Shown here in pieces: positions 1-12,818 of a stretch of 64,000 bases of DNA. The translations under genes and the position numbers were made by a program. Under the pieces are notes generated by a model. It was given only the letters and a program-made list of their open reading frames with translations. It was not told the origin of the DNA and did not search any database. Origin of the DNA: Lingula anatina (Eukaryota > Brachiopoda > Lingulata > Lingulida > Lingulidae); the NCBI RefSeq assembly GCF_001039355.2, contig NW_019774425.1, forward strand, positions 396,831-460,830, in the 5' to 3' direction. The stretch's first letter is position 1. Every line of letters starts with the position of its first letter.

Positions 1-1654
1 ATAAGCAGTTGTATTGTTTTTTATGTCTTTAAACATTATGTTATATTATTTTATGCACTGTCATCATTTTTCAAATATTGAGACTTTCATCATGTGACTT
101 TGGTCTTTCATGGTTCTGAAACTGTAATCTTATTGAAGGGGGATTGAGACCATCTTCTGGGTCTTCCGGAAGACAGTCAGGTTATTAAGTTTATATTGAC
201 TGGTATCTATTTTTTTTTCTGTTGGAAGACCATCAAAATGGAGGATGGATCAACATAGATACTTTGGAATACTGTCAGAAAATATCTCTGGATCTGCTCC
301 TGTTATTGACCATGTTACCTGTTGTGCATGATTAAAAATCACTGTTGACAGACTGTGCTATTATAAGCATTATTTATTATTGCATCAAAAATTGACAAAT
401 TGACCTATTTTGCATCTTTTTTTCCTGTTTTTTGTCTGTACATTTGACAGCTTTGCTGCCTTGTTTAAATTCAATTGCAACATGATTTGTTTGCTTTATA
501 AATCAATATGCACCTTATTTTTGTAGCAATTACCACAAAAATGATTATTAATAAAATCATACCGATGTCGATACGGCAATACACGCGTACATTGCTTTGT
601 TTAGACATTCATGTGTACTGTACTCCTGATGTACATGTGCATGAACATGAAGTTTGTGTTCATAGTTCACGTAATAAGGCGTGTCCGGGGTGAGCTAAAG
701 TTTCGTATTGGTTAGTATACTGAACGCTGTTCACGGTGCTCTTCTAAATATTTTGCGATTTGCGTAGTTTCCTCGCTGACGCCCAGGGGAAGACGACATT
801 TTCAAAATTGAAGAGTATCGTACTTGCAGGAACAATATCTATCTCAGCGGGGATTCTCGCTGTAATTTATTTCTTTTAGGCCACCATAATGTTGGCTTTG
901 TTATTTAAATTAGACTCATCAAAGTTATTATATCATTTTTATTTATCAAAAAATACTTAATCTTCAAGATGGAATATGTCTAAAATATAGTTTACAATAA
1001 TGAAAATATACCACCTTTCTTTTTTATTTTGAAACTTACCAATGTCAAACTATCATGCCTTACATATAAATTATAGAAATAATTATAAAATCTCCCCCAT
1101 ATAATATATTTTATATTTAAAAGGTTCAGCAAATTCAACTTCTCCCAGACCCTCAATCTTTCATTTATTTGTTTGAAACTTAAATTTAAGCAAAGAAACT
1201 GTGTTGTATGCTGAGAACTTTGTAGATATAGATAAATCTGGAAAACTGCATTTATACTAAAAATAGCTAATATACACAAAACAGGAAAAAATTAATAACT
1301 TTTGTTAAAATGATAAGATTGTGCTGATTTTTATAAAGAACCTGCCTTTTTACCAAACAAAGCCATTTGGCAAATTTGTAGTAATACAAAAATATGCTAT
1401 GTTACTTATGGGGTGTACATCACCAAAATATGTGAAAAAAATGAAATTCAATAGCTTTTGCAAAAATAAATGGATTATGCTGGTTTGCCAAAGGAATACC
1501 AACAAAGCAACTCTGTAAATTTTAAGTAAAACAAAAATATGGTATGGCAATTATACATTGAACATGCAGTGTGTGTATATAAAAAAGAATCATATCTTAT
1601 TGTTTAATCAAACCTGTATGTACCTATAGCATCTGGTTATAACACCACAGAAAT
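1..1654. other. Left flank, no gene recognised
   Basis: AT-rich sequence with no exon I can support on either strand. The short open frames lack family similarity and splice context. On the minus strand the last part (about 1600-1654) is the 3' UTR of the glycine N-acyltransferase-like gene. A TTTAAT at 1603-1608 reads ATTAAA on that strand, about 50 nt past the stop, and is a plausible poly(A) signal. A somewhat GC-richer patch at about 690-850 could be part of an upstream gene or promoter, but I cannot show it. Confidence 0.4.
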
Positions 1655-4553
1655 CTAAGGGTGCAGTGATCTATGTCCTATGTAAGGTACAAATTTTATT
1701 TGAAAATTTTCTACCAAGTGGAAGCCACATTTTAAATGCAGTAGAAGTGATGCTTCATTGTCTGTCTCAATGTACAGATATGGGTAATGTCCAACCTGTA
1801 CATGTTTTTTGGCCAATGTGGTGATGACATACTTTGCACATCCTTTCCCCCTGTGTTCTGGTGTCACATGCAACATCCCCATTCCACCATGTTCATTTGC
1901 TATCATGTAGGCAATGCATTGTCCCTGTGCTGTAAACAGTGCAACAGTTGGAAAATTTTCTATCAAACTTTGAATATATGTCCTCTTTCTTTCTGTACCA
2001 CCATACTTCCATTCACTGTTCACCTGATGTGAGTGTTCTGCTGATAGGACACCTTCTTTAAAACTATCTGGGATTGCCCTGCAAGAAAGGTAATTTTTGT
2101 GATAAGTAAGTTTTTAAAAAATGAAATATCAACAAATAGCCATTTACACTTGGGCAGAATGAGGTTATGTGTAAAAATGTACAGTAGATACTGTTCAGGT
2201 TTCCACTTTTATGGACAAACATTAATCATAGAACTGATAGAAGCAGTAACATTGAAATAATCTGAAGAGATAAACACATAATTTAAAGTTGAAATTCTTT
2301 ATTTTTCATTTTAGGTGCAATACATAATGATTAACAGCATAATTACTATTGATTTTTAATTATTGTGCTACTGGCACTGTGGTCATTGCAGAAAACTAGC
2401 ACAGGGCTTTAGACCCATGGGGGTTCAAAGCCAAACCTTGAAAATTTATTTTATGTTAAAACAATGTGTGAAAAAAACTTTCTAATATGAGATTTAACTT
2501 GCTTGTAAATTTGAGAAAAAGAAGTTTCATGATTTACCCATTATGGTGTTATTGGGGATAGTGCATATTGATGACTTTGCTTTGGGGACGACAGATCCAG
2601 GTGATGGCTAAATGTCCAGACACATGGTGTTTGTCCATATGTATAACATTTTCAATGCATAAGACCAGTATAAATGCCCAGGGAAAAACAATTAGAGGAC
2701 GTACTTACATTTTAGGGATGGAACCTTCATCGTTGACATAGAGAATGTGGCATTGTGCTTCATTGTCCTCATCCAACTTTCCTCCATGCTCACTTGCCAC
2801 TTCACCAATATATTGATACAAAGGACTTGGACAAACTAGACAACAAATGATATGCAAAAGTTCAGTTATTGCCGACTAATGCTGATTATATCTATATCTG
2901 GGGCCAGTTTCACAAAATGGTCAATCAATTTGGCCAAAATTGGTCTTTGTACTTCAAACTACTCCAAACCAAGGAGTTATAACTGTTATAACTCCTTGTC
3001 CAAACTAAATCCATACACTGTAGCAGTACATTTAAATACAGCTAGGAGTCATCACACATGTAAAGAATAGATATACAGTAAGTCATTACTGTTCTCACAA
3101 TATATCTTGTGTGAAACTGGAAATAAAGTTTGGTATAAAATTTTAGACCAGTTGTGAGGCTATATGGTACTACGTAGTAGGTCTTTTGTAAAATAGCCCC
3201 TGATTTACTTATTTGACTATGACATAATGATAAGAGATACATGTATTATCAGCCAGGAACAAGTTGAACTGCATGAACTATACATTACTGTGCTTATAAT
3301 ATTCTGATTCTGAATGTGTTATAATGCTAAAATCTTCAGAGGTCCTCCATGAGGTCTTCACTCCCATGCTATTTTGCTCAATTACCTAATAAGAAGTTCT
3401 GACTCCAGTCAATAAAATCATTCTTCCTTAAAAATTCTAGACCTTTTGCTTCCTTGCCAGATTGAAAATACACCAGGTAGTAATTTATGTGAACCTATAA
3501 TAATAATAAAAAACAAAAGTTTAACAATTCCTTTAATTCTTCAGAAAGGAGAGTGAGAAAAATAATGCCATTTTGTTATATTCACAGGAAACATATTGTA
3601 AAATGTATTTTAAAAAGATATTTACATTTATGTTTCCAATAAATAATAAATAATAATTACATCAAATGTACTGCTAGTATTGTCTCATTATCTTTAAATA
3701 ATTAAATGTATTTAGCACCATCTGAAGTCATTAATTTCATTCCCTGAAATATATATAGACACATGAACATACACACAAATCACAAATAACAGTAGGTGTA
3801 TTTGGCTATTAAAAAACTCCCCATGAAACCTGTCAAAATTAGATAACTTGCCCCTAAAATTAAGGACCTATAATCACAAATTATTAAAGTATGTAGACAA
3901 GAATTACCTAAAACTTAATGCCATTAACAGAGTAATAAGCTCACTAGAAATACTTTTTTTGCTATAATGTGATATACATGGTCCATTCAGAAGAAGAAAA
4001 AGTTAAGTTATCACTGCTATTACCTCACTTTTGGTTTCCTCTGGTTTGCTGATCACTACAGAAAATGATGGCCAGTTATCAGTATAGAATAGACTAGAAA
4101 ACTTGCTGTTCTTCTGAGAACTCTGTATTGAAGCAATCATCTATTCCAGAATATGCAGATTGTAAATTAAAATTAGTATTTTTCATATTGCCATTATCAT
4201 ATATCATACAGGAGTAGTAAGCAGATCCACATTTTGCAAAATTCCAATGTTTAAAGAATTGAGTTCAGAAAAAATAAAAATATGGAAATTTTGCACAGAC
4301 ATTTAGTCACTCATTACTTACCAACTTACAATAAGATTTACATACACACACATTAATTAATCAAAACTACTTGCCAAATTGCTGAGGAAAAACATCAACA
4401 AAAAATAGCTAGAACACTTACGTATAAAGAACGTGGCATGTCTTTCTCTAGATGTTCTAACAGCTGCGTAAGTTCAAGTTGGTTAAGTGGGTTTGCTGTC
4501 CCTACTTGATGTAAAGATTTATCCACGCTGCTCTTGGACACTGACATGCTCAT
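1655..4553 (-). CDS. Glycine N-acyltransferase-like protein (GLYAT family)
   Basis: Predicted acyl-CoA:glycine N-acyltransferase-like enzyme of the GNAT fold, which in the characterised family conjugates acyl-CoA to an amino acid. Exons (minus, coding order): 4553-4422, 4122-4024, 3494-3386, 2835-2709, 2078-1655. Phases close to a 296-aa protein, the same length as many vertebrate members. Residues 1-150 match the family N-terminal domain (TDNWPSFSVVIS in exon 2; a FLRKNDFIDWSQ segment in exon 3). Residues 175-296 are the GNAT half: VNSEWKYGG-TER corresponds to the conserved W-x-FGG-NE region, and VTPEHRGKGCA at about 227-237 is the acyl-CoA pyrophosphate-binding motif A (R-x-x-G-x-A). A second in-frame ATG lies two codons in, at 4547. 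The exon 2 acceptor could instead be 9 nt further in, at 4113. It shares a 767-bp divergent promoter with BBS1. Which paralogue (GLYAT, GLYATL1-3) it is closest to, and its substrate, cannot be decided here. Confidence 0.88.
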
Positions 4554-5320
4554 ATAAATTCTAAACAGTGAGATACATAATGTTCAAAAATGCTGATATT
4601 CAGAAAATACAAAGGGCAAGAAATATTAGCAATATTTATGTTTTTATTTGTTAGAGGGGTGTGTAATATTGCCAGTCATTTTAAGTTAAAATCAAACTTT
4701 ATAAATTTTATCAAAAGTCGAATCCCAGTGTGTAAAGAGGGATTGAATAATTTTTGGCGTATTTTAATAAAATTAAAATTAATAACAAGCACAATACACA
4801 CAGAAAACGTATCAGAGCCCTGACGCTACACGTACACATCATACATGTAACACATCAGCGACAGATGCTCTCTTCATCTTTGAGGTGCCGCAGTTGGAAC
4901 ACCTTGTACCTTATATGTGAAGAATATATATAAAGAATCCCAGTTTCCTAAATGTAAGAAACCAATCTCCTGTAAGAAACCAATCTCAAGCTTGGGGAAC
5001 TTATCAGCAGCTAAAATAAAGGTCTTCCATTGGAAAATTTTCCCTGACACCCACGACGTGTTCTAGTTTCCAATGATTTACCTAGCATCATTCAGAATCG
5101 CAAATGTATTTGCGGTAACGTTACCCCGCCCCCTCCTCCTGATTTGTTATTATGCTACGGTGACGGAAATCCGAAATTGTGGGCCTTTCATTGGGCAAAA
5201 ATTTCAAGTGCGGACCTTGTTTGTGTACTTCCGCTCTTTGGATACCAGCGCACAAAATGTTTTGAAATGAATTGATCAAATCAAAATTCTGGACATCGAT
5301 TGAAAAATAGACCTTAGAAG
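4554..5320. promoter_or_regulatory. Divergent promoter between GLYAT-like and BBS1
   Basis: 767 bp separate the two start codons, so both promoters and 5' UTRs must lie here unless upstream non-coding exons exist. Visible elements: a 16-bp sequence containing CCAAT repeated in tandem (4954-4969 and 4972-4987; CCAAT at 4962 and 4980), and a perfect 12-bp palindrome GGTAACGTTACC at 5114-5125 running directly into a GC box (CCCCGCCCCC). The palindrome has half-sites resembling RFX sites but in the wrong order for a canonical X-box, so I do not call a ciliary X-box. Confidence 0.55.
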
Positions 5321-8300
5321 ATGACATCTCAGTCCACAACATCTAAAGACAGCATAGATGCAACCAGGTAAGAATTTTCAACTTGTTGATAAACTTGGAA
5401 TAGTTAAATTAGAAAGTAAAAACGCCACATCTTGTTTCTTGCCACCTTCATTGCTTCAATGATCTTGGTCTGAATCCGAGATACGGCTACTACAACTGCA
5501 GTGCATGTGTAAACAAGATGCTGTTATTATCTACCTGATAGTAAGCGAAAATAAGTTTCATTTGTAGAATTGCAAAATAAAATCACTGAGAAATTTGCAT
5601 AAGATTTCTGCAAAGCTACATTGTATACTATGTACTACCAGTAGTATATACTGTAAACTGTACATGTACCTGAAAACTGAAAATGCATTGGTCTGTTTCT
5701 TTTGTTTCTTTTTTTATATATTTATATTATTGTCTTCAATTTTATGATGTTTGTCTCCTTAATGTTTAGGGATGATGGTAAATGGCTGAGTGCATTCTAT
5801 GACCCAGTGGCATCTCTGTATACGTTTTCCCAATGCATCACACTGTCAGATATTAATGCTGATGGAGACAACAAGCTTATTATTGCAGACCTGGGGACAG
5901 GTTCCTATCAGATGAAATTGAAAGTCTACAAAGGTAAATGTGTGCTATAATAAAAGCTAGTCCATGATATTTTTTCTTTATAATACTCTTTCTAAACTTG
6001 AAGAAAAATAACACAAAAGGTAATTGTACTTTATTTTAATTTCTTATAAGTATGTTGAATAATAGCAGTTTAAATTTTACAGAATGTAAAAGATGTTTTA
6101 ACTTATGGAGGGCAAAAAATGCAATGGCCTAAAACTGAATTATTTCAACATTTTAGTTATTTGTGTTTAGTATTTTAGTAATACCAGTGTGTCATGTACT
6201 TTAAAAATGAAAATTTGATGAAATAGCATTTTAACACATGATTCCATTTAAGGTACCAACCTTGTATCAGAGAATACATTGATTGATCTCCCAACAGGTG
6301 TGGCAACATTTTACATGGATCAGAATGAACCCAGAACACCTGGTAAGTTAGGTCATGTTGTAAACAGTATCAAAATATAAATGAAAAGATGCTAAATAGT
6401 TCAACAGTTGCTATAATGCAGAACTGTATTTACTTCTCTGAATGCCTCAGACAGTTTTTATAGGGTACAGGGCAAATTCAGAAGTGAGACAAGTGGGTTA
6501 AAAATGTTTACTGAATTAGTTAATTTTTTATCATTTTTATTCCCTTTGATATTTTTTTGAAGTAAGAAATGTTTAAAAAGTTTTTATTTCCATTTTATTT
6601 ATAAGTCATTACATTTTCTAGGTCATCTTAAATTACTGTAGATCTTACTATAAATTGGATATTTAAAATCTTCATGTTATATTCCATAGCTGTTGCTGTT
6701 GCCTCTGGCCCCTATATGTATGTGTACAAAAACCTTAGGCCATACTTCAAGTTCACTCTACCATCTCTTGAAATCAACCCACTGGAGCAAGATGTTTGGA
6801 ACCAAGTGAGAGATGTAAGTGACAAAGTATTATCAGCTTTAAACATTATGTTTATATATCAAAAATATTACAAGAAGTAATGAATCAATGCAATACTTAT
6901 CTCAGTCTTGTCATATTTCAGCACAGGATACATCTGGAAAAGAAAAACTTGATTGTTGACTAAGGATTAGGGGGGGGGTCCACCCTTCTGAACAGTCTTT
7001 CACATCTTTGACTATTGTACACACATTTGTTGCCTGGCAGTGATATAAACTGTGTTGCTTTAGGAATAATTTTCTTTGATTTTTTATTGTATCTAGGAAA
7101 GGATTGATGTAGGAGTATTAAGAGAAATGTTGGAAGGAATGAGGTGAGGAGAGTGATTCATCTTTGAATGTTTTTCTTAGATCTTGAAAATATTTCTCAG
7201 TCATTTAAAATGGAAATTTGATTCGTAGTATGAAAAAGTAGTAACACATTGGATATTTTTTATTTAGGGTCAATGCTTCTATAGTTTAATTTAATAAAAA
7301 ATTGTCCTTCACAATATTAAATCTATTTGGTGAAACAGTAAGGAATCAATAAATATTATTCATATGATTTTCAACTTTAGGGCAGAGGGCACAAGCCTGA
7401 CAGTACGTTCTCTTAGATTTATCCAGCTGCAGGCAGAAGATTTGGAAGCCTTTGCCAACCAGTATAAACACACACCTCTGAAAAAACAGGTACATTTTGT
7501 AAAAAAAAATAGTGTATAACTATTGATAAAACCAAAGAGAAATACAAAAATCTTCCAGTTTTTCAAACGGCTCTTCATAACACATATAGATATAAAACAA
7601 TTATATTGGCTTAATAAAACAATGACCATATGCTGATATATATGGGTTAATGGCTTTTCTGTTTCTCTTCAGACTGTGATAACCTCTCTAGGCACTATGA
7701 AGAAGTCTCTGGCAGAGGAGGATGCCATCAGTTGTCTAGTGCTGGGAACAGAGAGTAAACAGGTGTATATACTGGACCCTGAGGCCTTCACTGTGCTCTC
7801 TACAGTGAGTATCCATGTTACTGCCATGTGCTGTACAGGGTAATGCATCATCCATGACTTCTGTATTGTACTGTACTGTATTTGAATCTACTGTATTTAC
7901 AAAACCCTGCATTTGCCAAAAGGCATTATATAGGTTAGTGGTCAATGATAACGCATTATACCACTCAAATTAATTATGATAAAAACAAAATATGTAAATC
8001 TCCCAACAAATGAATTGTTTTTAAAGATAAAGATTATTTGGCAGAAATGTCACAATTTAGTTCCCATGGCTACTTGCTTTTTGTGTATAATCCACAAGCT
8101 GATGGATCAAATTCAAGGAATTTCTCATTTTCAGATGAATCTCCCTTCAGTACCAGTGTTCCTGAATGTTTCTGGGTTGTACGATGTGGAGTTTAGAATT
8201 ATAGTTGCCTGCCGCAATGGAAATATCTACATGCTTAAAAGGTGAGCTTGTTATACCTAAATTTTAGAAGTTTTTATGACTGATGAATAATTTTTGGTAA

Positions 8301-11300
8301 TGTCTTATTTTAGTGATTGAATGATATTTAAGAGAAAATTGATTATGAAATAGATTTGTTTTTTACTGTATCTTCATCTGCATGTGCTAACAGCTGTCCC
8401 TGTATATTAAGTGATCAGAGCTTATCTTTCACAACAGCAGCAAAGCTTGGTCTTTTGACTGACAATCATTGATGTTGTTCTTTTTGTAGGGGAACAAAAA
8501 ATGCACGGAGTTGTATAGAGCTAAACTCCCAGCCTGTGGGATTAGAACGTATGGGAAAGAACATAGTGGTTGGGTGCATGGATGAAACATTACAGTGCTA
8601 TACAACCAAAGTAAGCATGCTATAATGTCTCTAATAAATATATACACTGACCATAACCATCAATGCCCCGTGTAGTACGTTGACATTTTTATCAGCACTG
8701 TGGGTTATGTTCAGAATAAATCATGCAAAGTGAATTTTGTTGTTTGGTGTGCTGCAGATTAAAATTAAAAGACAGCATCTGTAATTTATGTACCATTACA
8801 TGATACATAAATTATCCACATGGAGCATTTATATTTTTGTTCAGTGAATGTACACATATACTCTCTAGGTTGCATTTTAATCCACAAGTGCAAAGGAAAT
8901 ATTATCTATTGAAAATTAATTAAATAGACAATAGACATTAACAGTAATATCAATATGTAGGATTTTATTTCTTAGTACCAGTACTTAGAACCTATCAGAA
9001 TGTTTTAGGACTGCTTATTGTTGGTTTAAAATCAATACTGTTCTTTCATGTAGGAACACCAATCGACTTTAGGACACTGACATACTGATATTTTTCCCTT
9101 TTTTTTTTCTATAGGGCAAAAAGCTATGGACAATCAAACTTCCAGCTAGCATCACTAGCATGGAGAATGTTGACCACAAATCTAAGGGATTTAAAGCAGT
9201 CATGGTGGCCCTGAGTAATTGTGAAGTGCACATCTACAAGGACAAGTACTTAGTGAACATCATCAAGACTGAAGACATAGTGACTGGGATGAAGTTTGGA
9301 AGATTTGGCCGAGAGGATGCATCTCTGATCATGACAACTAAAGGTGATTTGACCATATGAGGTTTGATTGTTTCATGACATTGTCCTGTTTTTATTTATT
9401 TATTTATTTGTTTTATTTTTTTTTACAAGAAAAGCAGCAAACCTGTACTTGTTTGAAGAGAGAGATTTTGTAACTAATATTTTGTTAAACATTTAATGAG
9501 GAATTAGATATAGCTGAAAATTGTTTGTGGACTTAATAATTTTGTATTATGATTGAATTATACCATTTTTTGGTACTATTGCATGCAGACTTTCAAAGTA
9601 CTTTTCTCATTCCAGGAGGTGGATTGATAGTGAAAATTTTGAAAAGAACAGCTGTATTTGAGGAAAAAGATGCAACAGCTGGGCCACCTGTGTCACAGAA
9701 TATTAAACTTAATGTGCCCAAGAAGACAAAGCTGTTTGTGGACCAGACGATGAGGGAAAGGGAGCATTGTGTTAGTAAGTATCACATGCTCATGTTCCTA
9801 GTTCAAGGAGGTTGAACTCCCAGGAAAGAGGTACTGTCACACAGTGCACTTGAAATATTATGTGAAAAGAGGAATTACATATCTTGGTGAGCCTTTTGAT
9901 GCACACTAAAATCAGGGCATAAGTAAGCCCAGCACCTGTGCAATATTACTTGGGCATATTTTGGAGGAAGAAAGCCTAGATACAGAAAATAGTTACTGGG
10001 TTTACATATTATTTATTTTAAGTGTAATCTAGGTAAAGGGATAAAACACCAGAATTATCAATGTACTCAACATACATCTGCCTTGGGAGTTCAATCCTCT
10101 TTCTGTTGATATCCTAGATCCATTGGCTAAGTAATGTTGATCTGTTTGATGAATTTAAAATGATTATTCTATTCTGAAATCCCACTTATCTGAATTAAAG
10201 TACTGTTCATAAGGGAGTCAAAATATCACTGAAGGTCCAGTTTAGTAGTTAATGTGTTTTGTGTTTTTGTGTATATTATTTTGATAAAATAATTAAGGTG
10301 TAATACTGTTTCCAGGCATGCACAGAATGTTCCAGCATGACTTGTACAGACTGCGCCTGGATGCTGCCCGCAGTTATGTCAAGGCTCTGGAAACAAGTAT
10401 GAATCCTGTATCAACAAACACCACAGAACCCCTAAAGTTGTCTGCACAGGTGGGTTGTCAGTGATGATTCTCTGGTTGCCTTGTACTGTGGTTAAAATAA
10501 CCTTTCTGGTCATTACTTATTTTAATGATATCAAAATTGGTTGCTGAAGAGATGTATTTGTTACAGAATTAAAGTGACATCAGCCAAGTTTGATGTACAG
10601 AATGTGTATACAACAAATGAACACACCACATTGTATTTTAGGAATGATGCATGCTTAGGCAGTTTGTAGTTGCATCTTGTGTGGGGACAAAATGCTATTT
10701 GGTAAATGTTATAGGCCATGCTGGTCTCATCCTGGTTATTTTAGTTAAAATTAATAATAGAATAAAAACAATTGCAAAGGTTTTGATTTCCAAAATAGTA
10801 CACTTCCTTTTTTCCAGGTGCAGGGAATAGGTCCCACCTTTAAACTGACTGTAAACTTACAGAACACGTCCATAAGTACAGCCTCCTTTAATCTCCTCAT
10901 AACATTCCAGTTTGATGACAGGCTCTATAATATTCACAAGACATATATTCCAGTAAGTATGGCTAACTTATTTATTTTTTTTGCTTCAGTTGATATGTTG
11001 AACACTGTTCAGTGTATTATTTTTTCCTGTTGAGTATATCCCGTCTTGTGAATATTTAATCACATCTAAAAGACACAAATTGATTTTAAACCTTTGGTGT
11101 AATCACCGACTTTACAGTCTTAAAAGCCTGACACAAAATTGTTTTTTTTCTTCAGGTGCCAATGCTTGTTCCTGGGTTGAGCTATGCTTTTGAAACCTTT
11201 GTGGACTGTCTCAGTGATAAAGGAATTTCTGACACCATCAAGGTAGGATCACTGTACAAGGATCATCAATATTCAATCAATCAATTTTATGACTTATTAC

Positions 11301-11518
11301 AGAAATACTTAACAGTTACTAATGGTCACTTATGTGGCAATTTTGTCAATCAAAGTTTGAACTTATCCAGTTTTGATGCAGTGTATGAGTAAACTTTTTC
11401 AGGTAATAAATCAGTAGTATTTTTTATGCAGGTATTTGTGCTGAGGCAGGGGCGCAGTGTTCCCATCATCACAGCAATGATCAGTATGCCAGTCAGTGAG
11501 ACCATGGTGGTGGTGTGA
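5321..11518 (+). CDS. BBS1: BBS1, BBSome subunit 1
   Basis: Subunit of the BBSome, the coat-like complex that moves membrane proteins into and out of cilia; the family protein binds ARL6/BBS3. Fifteen exons: 5321-5367, 5770-5933, 6253-6342, 6690-6814, 7097-7143, 7381-7489, 7673-7804, 8135-8241, 8490-8610, 9115-9343, 9616-9774, 10316-10449, 10818-10952, 11156-11242, 11432-11518. All junction phases agree and give 590 aa, close to the vertebrate length of about 593. Exon 2 carries the conserved N-terminal propeller start ([20 protein letters not shown], then [18 protein letters not shown]). The beta-propeller runs to roughly residue 430, followed by the C-terminal GAE-like domain ([20 protein letters not shown]). 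The protein ends [12 protein letters not shown]. The ATG at 5321 is the start because it opens the frame that splices into exon 2. An AATAAA at 12021-12026 is a plausible 3' end. A 46-bp near copy of the last exon lies in the RTF1 locus at 18331-18376. Confidence 0.96.
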
Positions 11519-12818
11519 GCAAGGCTTGATGGAGGGATGGATATTTACAACTGTACTCTATCCCAATTCAATAAGCATAAAGGGTCAGATAGAAACAACA
11601 GTCAATCTCAGCCCATTTACTCTTTCAAGTATTTTTGGTATTTTTCTGATACTCCTCTTGTTAGAGTTGAGTAAGGAAGTTTCTGGTTGGTCTCCAAAAA
11701 CCCCCTAAAGATGTAGTTGTTGTTGTTGATTGTGTTCAAATAAGGCCACAAGAAATCACATCCATGTGTTTTGTAGACACAATGTGTTGTGTAGACCCCA
11801 AAGATACTTTTGAACCAATTTGGCAATACTTATAAGGACTTTTTTAAAAAGTTTTGCTTATTTGTGTTGGATCGAGTCTGCCACACTTATCAAGTTATGT
11901 ACATATTTTTTTTACCGGTTTGATTTTCATGTCGGATTTATTCATGTGGTAAAAATCATAATTCAAAATCATTCTCTTAGACGACAAAAAAATAATGATA
12001 CTGTAAATTTACTCAAGTACAATAAACAGGATAATGAGAAATAAAAATCTCTACTTTTCATTTCAGAAAAAAAGTTGTATAACATACTCTCTTAAATGTT
12101 ACCCACAGCTAAGATGTGATGTGACACTTCAGAACAAGAAGGCAGACACTAAACATATCTATGAAAATGATTGTTTAATATTTCTATTCTATACACACTA
12201 TATCACCTGAGCACAAGGACAGGATATACTGCCACGCTTCAATCTATGGTATTTATGTACACTTTAGTCCTCAAATGAACAAAATTAAATGACACAATTG
12301 GATTATGTTAAATTTTTAAGCATAAGAAAAGTTAAATTTTACATATCCACTACAACATGTGAAGAGAAACAATGCTAGACTCAATTTTCTAAGCCAATGG
12401 TTCTGTAAGCAAGGTGGAATGGACAAAATTTTGTAAAACAGTATAAAACTTTTCTAAATACCACTACACTCTAAATGGATGGCTGGTTTAAGAGCGAGAC
12501 TTTTCATCCTAGTTTCCCCCAGTTGCTTGTCCTCCAAATTTATGGATAATGCAACAGGTAGATGGAAGTTCAAGGCAATCTGTCATACTCCTGATGATAA
12601 TGATTTTGAAACAATAGGATTGTTGCTGAGATGTGATTTTTATGCAGGCTGATGACAAGGGATATTTTCAGTTATGGTGAAAAATAAAAAAAACTTGCTT
12701 CTATGTACAATTATTTTCATCACCTTCCTGATTCATGTTCAATACAAACTGGTATCCAAATGATTCAACTTTTGTTCAATAGAAAAAATGTAACAATAGT
12801 CTTCCCATTTCTCAACAT
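11519..12818. other. Convergent 3' UTRs of BBS1 (+) and RTF1 (-)
   Basis: Between the two stop codons there is no further gene. The plus strand carries AATAAA at 12021-12026 and again near 12040, plausible BBS1 poly(A) signals. The minus strand carries ATTAAA (TTTAAT on plus, 12174-12179), a plausible RTF1 signal, so the transcripts probably end close together near 12.05-12.17 kb. Confidence 0.5.

Noticed and set aside
1787-2032. 81-codon plus-strand frame
   Set aside because: Reverse-strand shadow of the last GLYAT-like exon.
5114-5125. RFX X-box for BBS1
   Set aside because: GGTAAC-GTTACC has the half-sites in reversed order relative to the X-box consensus.
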